From contig CAVQYQ010000005.1 in the NCBI GenBank assembly GCA_963718195.1, positions 868,001 through 932,000 on the forward strand: a DNA stretch of 64,000 nucleotides, given 5' to 3'. Made by a program: the position numbers and the translations under genes. The DNA is from MADRE3 sp963718195 (GTDB lineage Bacteria > Desulfobacterota > Desulfobulbia > Desulfobulbales > Desulfocapsaceae). The notes under the pieces were generated by a model. That model was not told the origin of the DNA, searched no databases, and saw only the letters and a list, made by a program, of their open reading frames with translations. Below are positions 52,281 to 60,713 of this stretch, in pieces; the stretch's first letter is position 1, and every line of letters begins with the position of its first letter.

Positions 52281-53774
52281 ATGACCCGTCTGACCCAAAA
52301 AGAGCGTCATTATGTTATCGGCTCAGCGCTTCTGGCATTGTTTCTCGGAGCCCTTGATGCCCTGATCATGTCGGCTGCCATGCCGTCAATTGTTGCCGAT
52401 CTTGGCGGGCTGCACCTGTATGCATGGGTCTATTCCGTCTATTTTCTTTCCCGTGCCGTCGCCTTACCGATTTTCGGCAAACTGGCCGATATCTATCACT
52501 CAAAACATCTATTTCTTTTCTCGATTGCGCTTTTTCTATTCTCATCGATTGCGGCCGGTCTTGCCCAATCCATGTCTTTTCTTATTTTCTGCAGGGTATT
52601 CCAGGGAATTGGTGCGGGCGGCAATTTTGCCCTTGTCTATATCGTCCTCTCAGAGGTCGCACCAGCTGACAAGCGCGCAAAGACCCTGTCTCTGGCCAGT
52701 TCGATCTGGGGAATATCAAGCGTTGTGGGACCGACGCTTGGCGGGTTCATTGTCTCTTATTTTTCCTGGCGGTGGATCTTTTTTATTAATATTCCGATGG
52801 GTCTGGCAAGCCTTGCCGGCATCGGTCTGTTCCTGAAAGAATCGCGGACCAAAAAGCCACATGTCTCTATCGATATAAAAGGGCTGACCATTTTTTCAAC
52901 TTTTGTCCTTGGGTTGCTGACTATTTTCATAACCGGCGGCAGGAATCTGCCATGGATTTCAAGCACAATGGCAGCACTCATTCTCTTTACTGTTATCCTG
53001 GGAGTCTGGTTTTATTTTCAGGAAAAAACGAACCCGGAACCATTCATTAATCTAAATTTTTTCTCAAACCGCGGATTTACAATGGGCAACGGAGCTACCT
53101 TTTTCTCCAGCTTCACCATATTTGCTTTCTTTGCTTATGCGCCGGTATATATTCAGGGTGGGCTCGGGCTCACCCCGATGCAAGTCGGTCTGGCCATGGT
53201 ATCTCTGAGCCTTGGCTGGTCATTTGGCTCACTTTTCCTGGGCAGGTATACCAACCGGGGCGGGGGGAAAAGAGCAGCGGTCATCGGTGGGTTGATCCTG
53301 CTTTCCGGATCCCTGTTAACGCTGCAATTCCAGATTGATACCACAATGACCGAGTGTTTTATTGTTTTCCTTGTTATCGGCATCGGCATGGGATTTGTCT
53401 CATTGTCCACCCTAATTATCGTCCAGAGCAGTGTGCCAAAGGAAGACCTGGGAGTCGTCACCTCGCTTCACCAGTTCGGCCGGTCACTTGGTGGAACTGT
53501 CGGTGTCGGAATCAGCGGAGGTTTGGTTACCAACGGCCTGTTCAACAATCTCGAAAAGACAATTGAGCTATTTCCGGAGCAACTGGTTCACCAGCTCGGA
53601 GAAAGCATAGAAATTATTTTGCAACCGGAATTCAACAATCTGATCCCTCCCGAGGCTCTGACACCGCTGAGGCTGGCGGTCCTGAACGGTGTTTTTTCTG
53701 TATTCTGGATTACAGTTATCGCCTCACTGCTCTGCCTCTGCTGTTGCCTTCTTCTGCCGACAAAGCAGCCATGA
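52281..53774 (+). CDS. DHA2-family MFS exporter (EmrB/QacA type)
   Basis: A 497-residue membrane protein with about 14 helices, the size of drug:H+ antiporters of the DHA2 group. Landmarks: LDALIMSAAMPSIVADLGG in helix 1, GKLADIYHSKHLFLFSIALF (motif A region), FQGIGAGGNFALVYIVLSEVAP and GGFIVSYFSWRWIFFINIPMG (motif C region). It probably exports hydrophobic or cationic compounds. It directly follows the ART-like gene and may be cotranscribed with it. No periplasmic adaptor gene is adjacent. Confidence 0.92.
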   Translation: MTRLTQKERHYVIGSALLALFLGALDALIMSAAMPSIVADLGGLHLYAWVYSVYFLSRAVALPIFGKLADIYHSKHLFLFSIALFLFSSIAAGLAQSMSFLIFCRVFQGIGAGGNFALVYIVLSEVAPADKRAKTLSLASSIWGISSVVGPTLGGFIVSYFSWRWIFFINIPMGLASLAGIGLFLKESRTKKPHVSIDIKGLTIFSTFVLGLLTIFITGGRNLPWISSTMAALILFTVILGVWFYFQEKTNPEPFINLNFFSNRGFTMGNGATFFSSFTIFAFFAYAPVYIQGGLGLTPMQVGLAMVSLSLGWSFGSLFLGRYTNRGGGKRAAVIGGLILLSGSLLTLQFQIDTTMTECFIVFLVIGIGMGFVSLSTLIIVQSSVPKEDLGVVTSLHQFGRSLGGTVGVGISGGLVTNGLFNNLEKTIELFPEQLVHQLGESIEIILQPEFNNLIPPEALTPLRLAVLNGVFSVFWITVIASLLCLCCCLLLPTKQP

Positions 53775-54083
53775 TGCCAGGTCCGTGTCAAAGGAATACA
53801 ATCTCGGCTCAGATCGATCCACTGCAAGAAAATCAAGCGAGGCCATATAGGCAATATTGCAAGCATTGACTTTGTTGCAATGAAGATGAACTGTAAAATT
53901 ATTTGAGACGCTGTACTGCTTCTGCTTTATTATATGGAGAATAGCGATCAATCAGCATGTTACGCATCCGATAAGCAGGTTTTCAGCTCTTTATCCGGTT
54001 GAAATCATCAATTTCAAGAGGAGCATCTTACAAGCAGCTCCTCCAGACCTTGTGAACTCAGCCATAACCTTTCAATAAACCGT
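53775..54083. other. 309-bp gap before the lyxose isomerase operon
   Basis: AT-rich sequence between two plus-strand genes; likely the promoter of the isomerase-kinase pair. No operator or RNA was recognised, and no ribosome site is obvious before ATG 54084. Confidence 0.4.
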
Positions 54084-54776
54084 ATGAAACGTTCTGAAAT
54101 TAATGGATATATAGAAGAAGCGAAGAAATTATTTGAAACTATTTCTTTCAAGCTGCCTCCTTTTGCTTACTGGACACCGGAAGACTGGGCGGCAAAAGGA
54201 AATGAAGCGGATGAAATCAGAGACAACTGTCTCGGCTGGGACATAACAGACTATGGTGAGGGAGAGTATCTTAAAACAGGCCTGCTGCTGTTCACGATCC
54301 GCAATGGCAACTACCACAATCAGACGACCTACCCGAAAGGATATGCTGAGAAAGTGATGGTACTCAAGGAAAACCAGGTCTGCCCCATGCATTTTCACTG
54401 GAAGAAGCGTGAAGATATTATCAATCGAGGTGGGGGAAATCTTGTCATCGAGCTGTACCGGGCAGACACTGAGGAGACCATGTCCCAAGATGATTTTACA
54501 GTCTCTGTTGACGGGGTCCGTAAAAATTGCACAGCTGGCGAGAAGATTATTCTCTCTCCCGGAGAATCGATCTGCCTTGAGCCCTATGTTTATCATCGGT
54601 TTTATGGTGAGCAGGGAAAGGGAACCGTTGTGGTTGGAGAGGTTTCCGATGTCAACGACGACGAGCACGACAACCGTTTCCTCAATCCTCTCAAGCGATT
54701 TCCCGGAGTTTTAGAGGACGTTCCGCCACTCCACTATCTCTGCACAGAATATCCACATCCGCTGGTGCATTCATGA
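54084..54776 (+). CDS. D-lyxose/D-mannose isomerase (cupin type)
   Basis: A 230-residue cupin-fold isomerase of the D-lyxose ketol-isomerase family, which interconverts D-lyxose and D-xylulose and also D-mannose and D-fructose. Metal ligands appear as MHFHWKKREDI (His103, His105, Glu110) and YVYHRF (His171). Other family segments include PFAYWTPEDWAAKG at residues 26-39 and GWDITDYGEGEYLKTGL. Its stop overlaps the kinase start by 4 bases (ATGA), so the two are translationally coupled. Together they would convert mannose to fructose 6-phosphate, or lyxose to xylulose 5-phosphate. Confidence 0.9.
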   Translation: MKRSEINGYIEEAKKLFETISFKLPPFAYWTPEDWAAKGNEADEIRDNCLGWDITDYGEGEYLKTGLLLFTIRNGNYHNQTTYPKGYAEKVMVLKENQVCPMHFHWKKREDIINRGGGNLVIELYRADTEETMSQDDFTVSVDGVRKNCTAGEKIILSPGESICLEPYVYHRFYGEQGKGTVVVGEVSDVNDDEHDNRFLNPLKRFPGVLEDVPPLHYLCTEYPHPLVHS

Positions 54777-55657
54777 AAAAATTCACAATCGCAGGTATTG
54801 GTGAACTTCTCTGGGACGTTCTGCCAAATGAGGAAACACTCGGTGGCGCGCCGGTTAATTTTGCCTACCATATCAACGCACTTGGAGCCACTGGTATTCC
54901 TGTCTCGACCGTCGGTGATGATGATCGGGGGCATAAAGCGTGTGAAGCACTGGCGGGAAAGGGTGTCAATACCTCTGCAATATCGTTCAGTCAGCCATAT
55001 CCGACCGGGTATGTAGATGTTCTGCTAAACGATGCGGGCATTGCATCTTATCGATTTCCAGACGATGTGGCCTGGGACCACCTGGAAATAAACGATGTCG
55101 CCCGCGAGCTTCAAAAAGAACTCGATGCGATATGCTTCGGTACCCTCGTCCAGCGTTCTGACCAGGCACAGCGAGTCGTCCAGAACTATCTCAGTGGCCT
55201 CGATTCAAATACCTTGAAAATATATGATGTAAATCTTCGGCAGCGTTTCTACTCAGCCAATGTAATTGAAGAATCATTGACACAGGCAAACATTGTCAAA
55301 CTCAATGACGAGGAACTGACCATACTGGCGAACCTTCTGAACATTGGTACTGAAGAGAGCACAGTCCTGCAAGCATTGTTGAACCAGTTTTCACTGGAAA
55401 TGGTAATACTTACCAGGGGCGCTGACGGTAGCCTGCTCATGACTCCCCGGCAGGTGTCAGAACTCAGGGGAGCAAAGACAACGGTCGTTGATACAATTGG
55501 TGCCGGTGATTCCTTTACGGCGGCAGTTGCAATCGGTTACCTCCAGAAACGACCACTCGAAGACATTCATGCCAAGGCCGATACATTGGCGGCTTATGTT
55601 TGCTCCAGGCGAGGGGCAATGGTTGAGGTACCAACGTCCCTTGCCATGTTTGGGTAA
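54773..55657 (+). CDS. PfkB-family sugar kinase (fructokinase-like)
   Basis: A 294-residue ribokinase-family enzyme. GIGELLWDVLPNEETLGGAPVNFAYHINALG at the start fits fructokinase-type proteins, and VDTIGAGDSFTAAVAIGYL near residue 245 holds the catalytic aspartate and anion hole (PfkB signature 2). The upstream partner makes fructose or xylulose, so fructokinase or xylulokinase activity is likely. ATG 54773 overlaps the isomerase stop. Confidence 0.9.
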   Translation: MKKFTIAGIGELLWDVLPNEETLGGAPVNFAYHINALGATGIPVSTVGDDDRGHKACEALAGKGVNTSAISFSQPYPTGYVDVLLNDAGIASYRFPDDVAWDHLEINDVARELQKELDAICFGTLVQRSDQAQRVVQNYLSGLDSNTLKIYDVNLRQRFYSANVIEESLTQANIVKLNDEELTILANLLNIGTEESTVLQALLNQFSLEMVILTRGADGSLLMTPRQVSELRGAKTTVVDTIGAGDSFTAAVAIGYLQKRPLEDIHAKADTLAAYVCSRRGAMVEVPTSLAMFG

Positions 55658-55676
55658 TTTCAGCAGATGAATGCAG

Positions 55677-56330
55677 CTACAAGCCAAGTTCTTCGTTTAT
55701 CAGGACAACGGTAATCCTTCCTTTTGGAAATGATTTTTCCGTAACAGTCCAACTGTTACAGATTCTTCCGGGACTGTTGCAGTCTGCGCACTCTGAGGTT
55801 TGTACGCAGGGCGTTTTACAATCCAGGCGCATGGCATTGGCTGGTGCCGCGTAATCTTTTATTCTCCACATGGCCGCCTCAAGATCCGGTACAATCTTGT
55901 TTCTGCCAACAAAAACAACCACTTTTTTCGGCCCGAACGTGATTGCCCCAACACGGTTGCCGATCATATCCAGGTTCACCAAAGCTCCATCCTCTGTCAC
56001 TGCGTTCGTTCCGGATAAATAAAGATCGACAAGCAGACCCTGACGTCTGAGCTCCATCTTCTCTTCAATGGAGACCCCTACCTTGTTGGGTGAGATAACC
56101 TCGAGGCTTTCCATACCAGCCAGGGTATCAAGCAGACCGGTTGAACCTAGCGTCATGGATCCACCAAAGGAAAGAGACTTTGGTTTGGTCTCGGGCAGTA
56201 CCGATTCCAGGAAAAACGTGGCGGCTGCTTTTGCAGACGGAACAATCACCGCTTCGAAATTATTTTCCTTCAAGCGTTTTTCTATGGCCTTCAACCGAAG
56301 CTGCCAATAATTCTCAACAAAATCTTCCAT
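55677..56330 (-). CDS. LUD domain protein (LutC/YkgG-like)
   Basis: A 217-residue LUD (DUF162) domain protein. The motif SFGGSMTLGSTGLLDTL and the DLYLSGTNAVTEDGALVNLDMIGNRVGAI region are highly typical. The C-terminus adds CVQTSECADCNSPGRICNSW, a cysteine-rich segment that could bind an Fe-S cluster or zinc. LUD proteins accompany lactate oxidation (LutABC), but no other lut genes are near. Role unknown. Confidence 0.9.
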   Translation of the reverse strand: MEDFVENYWQLRLKAIEKRLKENNFEAVIVPSAKAAATFFLESVLPETKPKSLSFGGSMTLGSTGLLDTLAGMESLEVISPNKVGVSIEEKMELRRQGLLVDLYLSGTNAVTEDGALVNLDMIGNRVGAITFGPKKVVVFVGRNKIVPDLEAAMWRIKDYAAPANAMRLDCKTPCVQTSECADCNSPGRICNSWTVTEKSFPKGRITVVLINEELGL

Positions 56331-56385
56331 TTCACGCCCCCTTACATGTTGTTATTAACGCGTCAGTACAACACCAACTATATGT

Positions 56386-56808
56386 TTATCTGGTCCACAC
56401 CTCAGGATCGTATGAACCTGGCGTACAGTATTCTATCCGATAAGGTTCAACAATGATCAGGCGATAGTTTGGATCGTCCGGCCCCTCAAAGATTGGTTCA
56501 AGCATGTCATTCCAGAAGGCATGACGTTCGTCCTTGTCCGTGGTAATCCTTGCCCTTCCCTGGATCTGCAGATACGGCTTCATCTCCTGCAGGCTGGTGA
56601 CACCGCAGGTCAGATGGACGTTCGGGTCGTTCTCGATCTGTTTCACCTTGCGCGACTCGGAGAACGTTGCGCATCTCATGGAAAAATCTCCACCGCCAAC
56701 GGTTACAACATAGCGTACCCATGGATTGCCCTGTTCCGTAATGGTTGCCAGGCAAGCGAGCTGCGGTTTGTGTATGATATCTAAAATTCGCTGTTGTAAA
56801 TCTGACAT
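56386..56808 (-). CDS. Pyridoxamine 5'-phosphate oxidase-like flavoprotein
   Basis: A 140-residue split-barrel protein of the PNPOx-like superfamily. ATG 56808 (MSDLQQRILDIIHKPQLACLATITEQGNPWVRYV) gives the usual start; the open frame to 56937 adds an unlikely leader. Other landmarks are CATFSESRKVKQIENDPNVHLT and the last strand YRIEYCTPGSYDPEVW. Stress protein 26-type members bind FMN or F420; the cofactor here is not certain. It follows the LUD gene on the same strand direction, 55 bp apart. Confidence 0.87.
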   Translation of the reverse strand: MSDLQQRILDIIHKPQLACLATITEQGNPWVRYVVTVGGGDFSMRCATFSESRKVKQIENDPNVHLTCGVTSLQEMKPYLQIQGRARITTDKDERHAFWNDMLEPIFEGPDDPNYRLIIVEPYRIEYCTPGSYDPEVWTR

Positions 56809-57076
56809 ATGTTTTGTCTCCTCGATTGTCTTCTTTTTGTTGATATCGTTTCTGTTACAGCTCATCGGAAGCCATATACGGGTTAGAGGATAAGCATTTT
56901 TTAGATTATGGACAGAAGAAAAAATCAGCAAACGCATACATTGGCGGGAGAGCTGATCAGCTCACCCGTTCTGCAACGAATGCGCTTGCGATGTCCCTGG
57001 CGATTTCTTATAGTGGGGGCCATTGATTAAATAGCATTTCAGCAGGTTATATTCATCCTTATCAAGGAGCCGTATA

Positions 57077-58534
57077 ATGAATTTTGCATCAATCAATTAT
57101 GTTATTGGTGCTCTGTTTCTGGTGACCGGTGGTTCAATGATTCTGCCGATCATCTGCTCCATCCTCTATGGTGAGGACGACCTGTTTGCCCTGTCGGTTT
57201 CTGCTGCAGCCATTATATTGCTGGGACTGCCACTGCGCTGGTTTTTCAGAAAAAACAATGATCTCACCATTAAAGACGGGATATTCATTGCGGTGTTCAG
57301 CTGGGTGGTAATATCGGCATTATCTACCCTGCCCTTCCTTGTTCACGGGTCCATACCGTCTTTCACCGACGCATTTTTTGAAATGATGTCAGGGTACACA
57401 ACCACCGGAGCGACCATTCTCTCTGATATTGAGGCGCTTCCCCATGGCTTGCTTTTCTGGCGCAGCCAGACGCATCTGCTCGGTGGCATGGGCTTTCTCA
57501 CCCTGACGATTATTTTTCTTCCCCATGGTGTGGGGGGCTTACGGATATTCAGGGCCGAATCCAGTCCCGGCCAGGTTATTACCCGGGACAAATTTGTTGC
57601 CAGGAACAAAGACGCCATGATCTGGCTCTGGTCCATCTACCTGGGGTTGAACCTTATCCAGACGCTGTTGCTCACCATGGGCGGCATGGCTACCTTTGAT
57701 GCACTCTGCACCGCTTTCGGGACCGTCTCCACCTCCGGCTACTCCCCTAAAAACCTGTCCATCGGCCACTACAACAGCAGCTATATCGACTGGATCACCA
57801 TCCTGTTCATGTTTCTTGGCGGCATGACGTTTGTTCTCTTTTATCGATTGTTGAAAGGTGATCTCAAAGAACTGCTGGTGAACACCGAGCTGCGCTGGTA
57901 TATCGCGCTGCTGCTGCTATTCTGCGGAGCAACGACCCTGTCCCTGTGGGTAAGCGGCATCTATCCGGATTTTTTGAGTGCCTTGCGATACGGAACCTTT
58001 CAAATCGTCTCCCTGCTCACCACGACGGGCTACACCACCGCAGATTATGAACTCTGGCCTCAATCTGCCCAGATGTTTCTCTATGCAGTCTGTTTTATCG
58101 GTGCATGTGCAGGATCAACCACCAGCGGAATCAAGATTGTCCACTATACAGTTATCTGCAAGTACATCTATGCAGCGATTAAAAAGATATATATCCAGCC
58201 CATGGCCGTTGTTACGATACGACTCAACAGAAAGCCGGTTGACCGGACGGTCATCGATCTTGCGGTCTGCTATTTCATCGTCAATATTTTTATGGTTCTC
58301 GGGGGGGGGTGTATCATGGTTGTCTCAGACAGTATGAATTACACGACCGCCATGAGTGCAGTCATTGCAGCCCTGATGAATATCGGACCGGGATTTGATG
58401 GTGTTGGGCCTTCACACAACTACGGGTTTATCTCGGATTTCGGCAAGTGGTTTCTCGCCTGGAACATGCTGGTCGGCAGGCTGGAAATGTTCTCCGCTCT
58501 GGTAATTTTCTTCCCGGCATTCTGGAAAAAATAA
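57077..58534 (+). CDS. trkH: Trk potassium uptake protein TrkH
   Basis: A 485-residue K+ channel-like transporter with four pore repeats. Selectivity-filter regions are visible as MSGYTTTGATILSDIEALPHG, FGTVSTSGYSP, LTTTGYTTADYELWP and ALMNIGPGFDGVGP. The C-terminus has the usual helix LVGRLEMFSALVIFFPAFW. AAGGAGCC precedes ATG 57077. It faces trkA convergently, unusual in that the two are on opposite strands 18 bp apart; they would form one K+ uptake system. Confidence 0.95.
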   Translation: MNFASINYVIGALFLVTGGSMILPIICSILYGEDDLFALSVSAAAIILLGLPLRWFFRKNNDLTIKDGIFIAVFSWVVISALSTLPFLVHGSIPSFTDAFFEMMSGYTTTGATILSDIEALPHGLLFWRSQTHLLGGMGFLTLTIIFLPHGVGGLRIFRAESSPGQVITRDKFVARNKDAMIWLWSIYLGLNLIQTLLLTMGGMATFDALCTAFGTVSTSGYSPKNLSIGHYNSSYIDWITILFMFLGGMTFVLFYRLLKGDLKELLVNTELRWYIALLLLFCGATTLSLWVSGIYPDFLSALRYGTFQIVSLLTTTGYTTADYELWPQSAQMFLYAVCFIGACAGSTTSGIKIVHYTVICKYIYAAIKKIYIQPMAVVTIRLNRKPVDRTVIDLAVCYFIVNIFMVLGGGCIMVVSDSMNYTTAMSAVIAALMNIGPGFDGVGPSHNYGFISDFGKWFLAWNMLVGRLEMFSALVIFFPAFWKK

Positions 58535-58542
58535 TTCGGGCC

Positions 58543-58585
58543 CTCAACGAGGTCAGACGGCAAACAGCTTCCTGACCTCGTTGAG
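58543..58585. terminator. Perfect inverted repeat at the convergent trkH/trkA ends
   Basis: Arms CTCAACGAGGTCAG (58543-58556) and CTGACCTCGTTGAG (58572-58585), 14 bp, no mismatch, loop 15 bases. The repeat covers the trkA stop codon, so part of the terminator is within coding sequence. It probably ends transcription in both directions. Confidence 0.8.
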
Positions 58586-59956
58586 CTGCATGGAGTGACA
58601 AATAACGATTACCCGGTCGTTACCCTTGATCTGGGTATCCCCAACAGCAACCTTCCAGCCGTCAGCGGTCAAAACTGCGCCAACGAGAATTTTACCAAGG
58701 TAGGCAGGATCAAGCTTAGAGAGCGGTTTTTTAGTTATCACAGATCCCGGAGCCGTCGATAGTTCCACCACTTCCGCGTCAAAACCGTGCATATGGGCAA
58801 CGGAGATTAATTCATTTCTCCTGATATGCTTCAAGATTGCATTTGCTGCCATAATTTTACGGTTCAAAGCGATATCAAGACCAATGGTAGCGGCGAGCAC
58901 CAGGTAGTCCTCCTTGTTCACCAGGGCGATGGTTTTTTCAGTGCCACCGTTCTGTCCACCGTGTTGCTGGATGATCATATTCTTGGCGAGCAGTGAACTC
59001 ATTATGTTGGTTTCATTCTCTCCCGTTGCAGCAATAAAGGTATCGACATCCTTTACTCCGGCCAAGGTCAGGACATCGGAGCTGGAACCATCGCCATGCA
59101 GGACTTCCACGTGCGGCAGTGACTGGGATAACTCTTCAGCCCGCTCTTCATCCATCTCAATCAGCTTTACCTCGACTGATTTCTGGAGCAGGTCAGCAAC
59201 ACGTCGCCCCACCAGTCCGCCACCCAGCACCATCACTCGCTGCCGGTTGCCACGTGGGATCCCGGCAGCTTCCATCAGCGCCTGAAGGTAGGCACTGCCG
59301 ACCATGACGAAAACTTGATCATGGGGCAAAATTTCCATATTACCGCTGGGAATGATCGTCGATATCCCCCGGGCGACAGCCACAACCCTGAAGTCGAATT
59401 CATTGAAATCAACCGAAATATCACGAAGCTTTCGATTGGCAAAAGGTGAGTCATCCGTAATTCGGGCAGCAAACAGCTGTACCTGTTCCTGTGCGATATC
59501 AATGACTTCAGTTGCATCTCGTAACTTGATCAGCCTGACAATCTCCTGGGCGACAAGCTCTTCCGGATGAATGAGCAGGTCAACTTTTAAATCTTCAGAG
59601 CTGAGGATTGAATCCTTCATTCCGAACTGCAGGGAACGAATCCGGGCAATTTTATTGGGAATGTTGAATTTTTCAGCTATCTGGGCTGCCATCATGTTGA
59701 TGGCATCGTTATCGGTAACCGCAATCACAGTAGAAATTTTCTCGGCTGCTGCTTCCCGCCAGCAGCCAATATCCATGGCACCGCCTCTGATCAGCTGGAT
59801 ATCGAGGTTCTCGTCGGCATATCTTATTCCTGCAGGGTCCGGTTCTATGGCAGTGACCGCATATTCCTCATGTTGCAGTCGTTTTGCCAGGTAGTAACCG
59901 ACCCCGCCAAGGCCGAGGATCAGAACCCGTTCCCGCTTGTTATTTCTACCGAACAT
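58553..59956 (-). CDS. trkA: Trk potassium transport regulator TrkA
   Basis: A 467-residue peripheral protein with two RCK modules that bind NAD(H)/ATP and gate TrkH. The first Rossmann motif is VLILGLGGVGYYLAKRLQHEEY and the second VMVLGGGLVGRRVADLLQKSVEV. The two TrkA-C domains follow, with FRVVAVARGISTIIPSGNMEILPHDQVFVMVG and GSVITKKPLSKLDPAYLGKILVGAV. Length fits the double-RCK proteins (458 in E. coli). It ends against trkH. The next upstream genes are a zinc ribbon and YqeY. Confidence 0.95.
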   Translation of the reverse strand: MFGRNNKRERVLILGLGGVGYYLAKRLQHEEYAVTAIEPDPAGIRYADENLDIQLIRGGAMDIGCWREAAAEKISTVIAVTDNDAINMMAAQIAEKFNIPNKIARIRSLQFGMKDSILSSEDLKVDLLIHPEELVAQEIVRLIKLRDATEVIDIAQEQVQLFAARITDDSPFANRKLRDISVDFNEFDFRVVAVARGISTIIPSGNMEILPHDQVFVMVGSAYLQALMEAAGIPRGNRQRVMVLGGGLVGRRVADLLQKSVEVKLIEMDEERAEELSQSLPHVEVLHGDGSSSDVLTLAGVKDVDTFIAATGENETNIMSSLLAKNMIIQQHGGQNGGTEKTIALVNKEDYLVLAATIGLDIALNRKIMAANAILKHIRRNELISVAHMHGFDAEVVELSTAPGSVITKKPLSKLDPAYLGKILVGAVLTADGWKVAVGDTQIKGNDRVIVICHSMQLNEVRKLFAV

Positions 59957-60003
59957 ATCGCTTTTTCAACGGCCTTGTTGAGTATAGATTTTCATAAACA
60001 TCG

Positions 60004-60171
60004 TCAGTCGTCGGGAGTAAACTGTGGGTTGCCGCACATTGAGCAAATCAGATCCTGCTCTTCACGGTCAAATATATGTTCCCATCCTTCACGCTTTATC
60101 ATCTCAGCCTCTTCCCGGGCACAATACTCACAGACCCAGCGATCTCCATCTTTGCTCTCAAACAAGTGCAT
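60004..60171 (-). CDS. Small zinc-ribbon protein, 55 aa
   Basis: A 55-residue minus-strand gene, ATG 60171 with AGGAG about 9 bases upstream. Two C-x2-C pairs (CEYC at 14-17 and CSMC at 43-46) spaced by a charged helix make a zinc ribbon of the FmdB/FYDLN-like kind: VCEYCAREEAEMIKREGWEH, then LICSMCGNPQFTPDD. It lies between yqeY and trkA on the same strand and may be cotranscribed. A regulator or RNA-binding role is possible but unproven. Confidence 0.7.
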   Translation of the reverse strand: MHLFESKDGDRWVCEYCAREEAEMIKREGWEHIFDREEQDLICSMCGNPQFTPDD

Positions 60172-60236
60172 CAGCTCACGCTCCTTTCAATCCAAACAGC
60201 ATCATTTTTTCCACAGGTGAAACCAGCAGTGCCAGT

Positions 60237-60635
60237 TTATTCAATCTCCTGCAGCAGGTTTTTCACCAGAACACCGTCTGCACTGCTGCCAAAATGTGCC
60301 ATTATCGGTTTCATGGCCTGCATCTTATTATTAAAGTTTGAAAAATCAATATTTTCCTTGATCCATCTCCGTATTTCATCCTCGCTGACCTGCTGCGGAA
60401 GATAGCCCTCCATCACCGTAATAAAATCTGATGTCTCTTGACCGGAGGCGGCGAGCAGTTCACGTTCTGACTTCACCAATTTCTTTATGATTCCAATCAC
60501 CTGATCATCAGTCAGCTCTTTTTCAGGCTGGCGCTGGAACTCGCCTATCAGAATCCGAACGGCACCGGTTCGGGCCGTGTCCCTGTTCTTAATAGCTCCC
60601 TGCAGCTCTGCTGTTATGGATTGCTGTAATCCCAT
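60237..60635 (-). CDS. GatB/YqeY domain protein
   Basis: A 132-residue YqeY protein, related to the tRNA-binding tail of GatB. It starts MGLQQSITAELQGAIKNRDTARTGAVRILIGEFQ and contains VIGIIKKLVKSERELLAASG and VMEGYLPQQVSEDEIR, which are family hallmarks. It is about 15 residues shorter than most (148) at the C-terminus, ending at VKNLLQEIE. Function is not settled. It follows tamB on the same strand. Confidence 0.92.
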   Translation of the reverse strand: MGLQQSITAELQGAIKNRDTARTGAVRILIGEFQRQPEKELTDDQVIGIIKKLVKSERELLAASGQETSDFITVMEGYLPQQVSEDEIRRWIKENIDFSNFNNKMQAMKPIMAHFGSSADGVLVKNLLQEIE

Positions 60636-60713
60636 TGCTCTACCCTCATCTTCCTGTTCGGTTGTTCATTAAATTAAACTCCTGTTAATCCTGCCTCTCA
60701 TCTGAGCTCGGCT

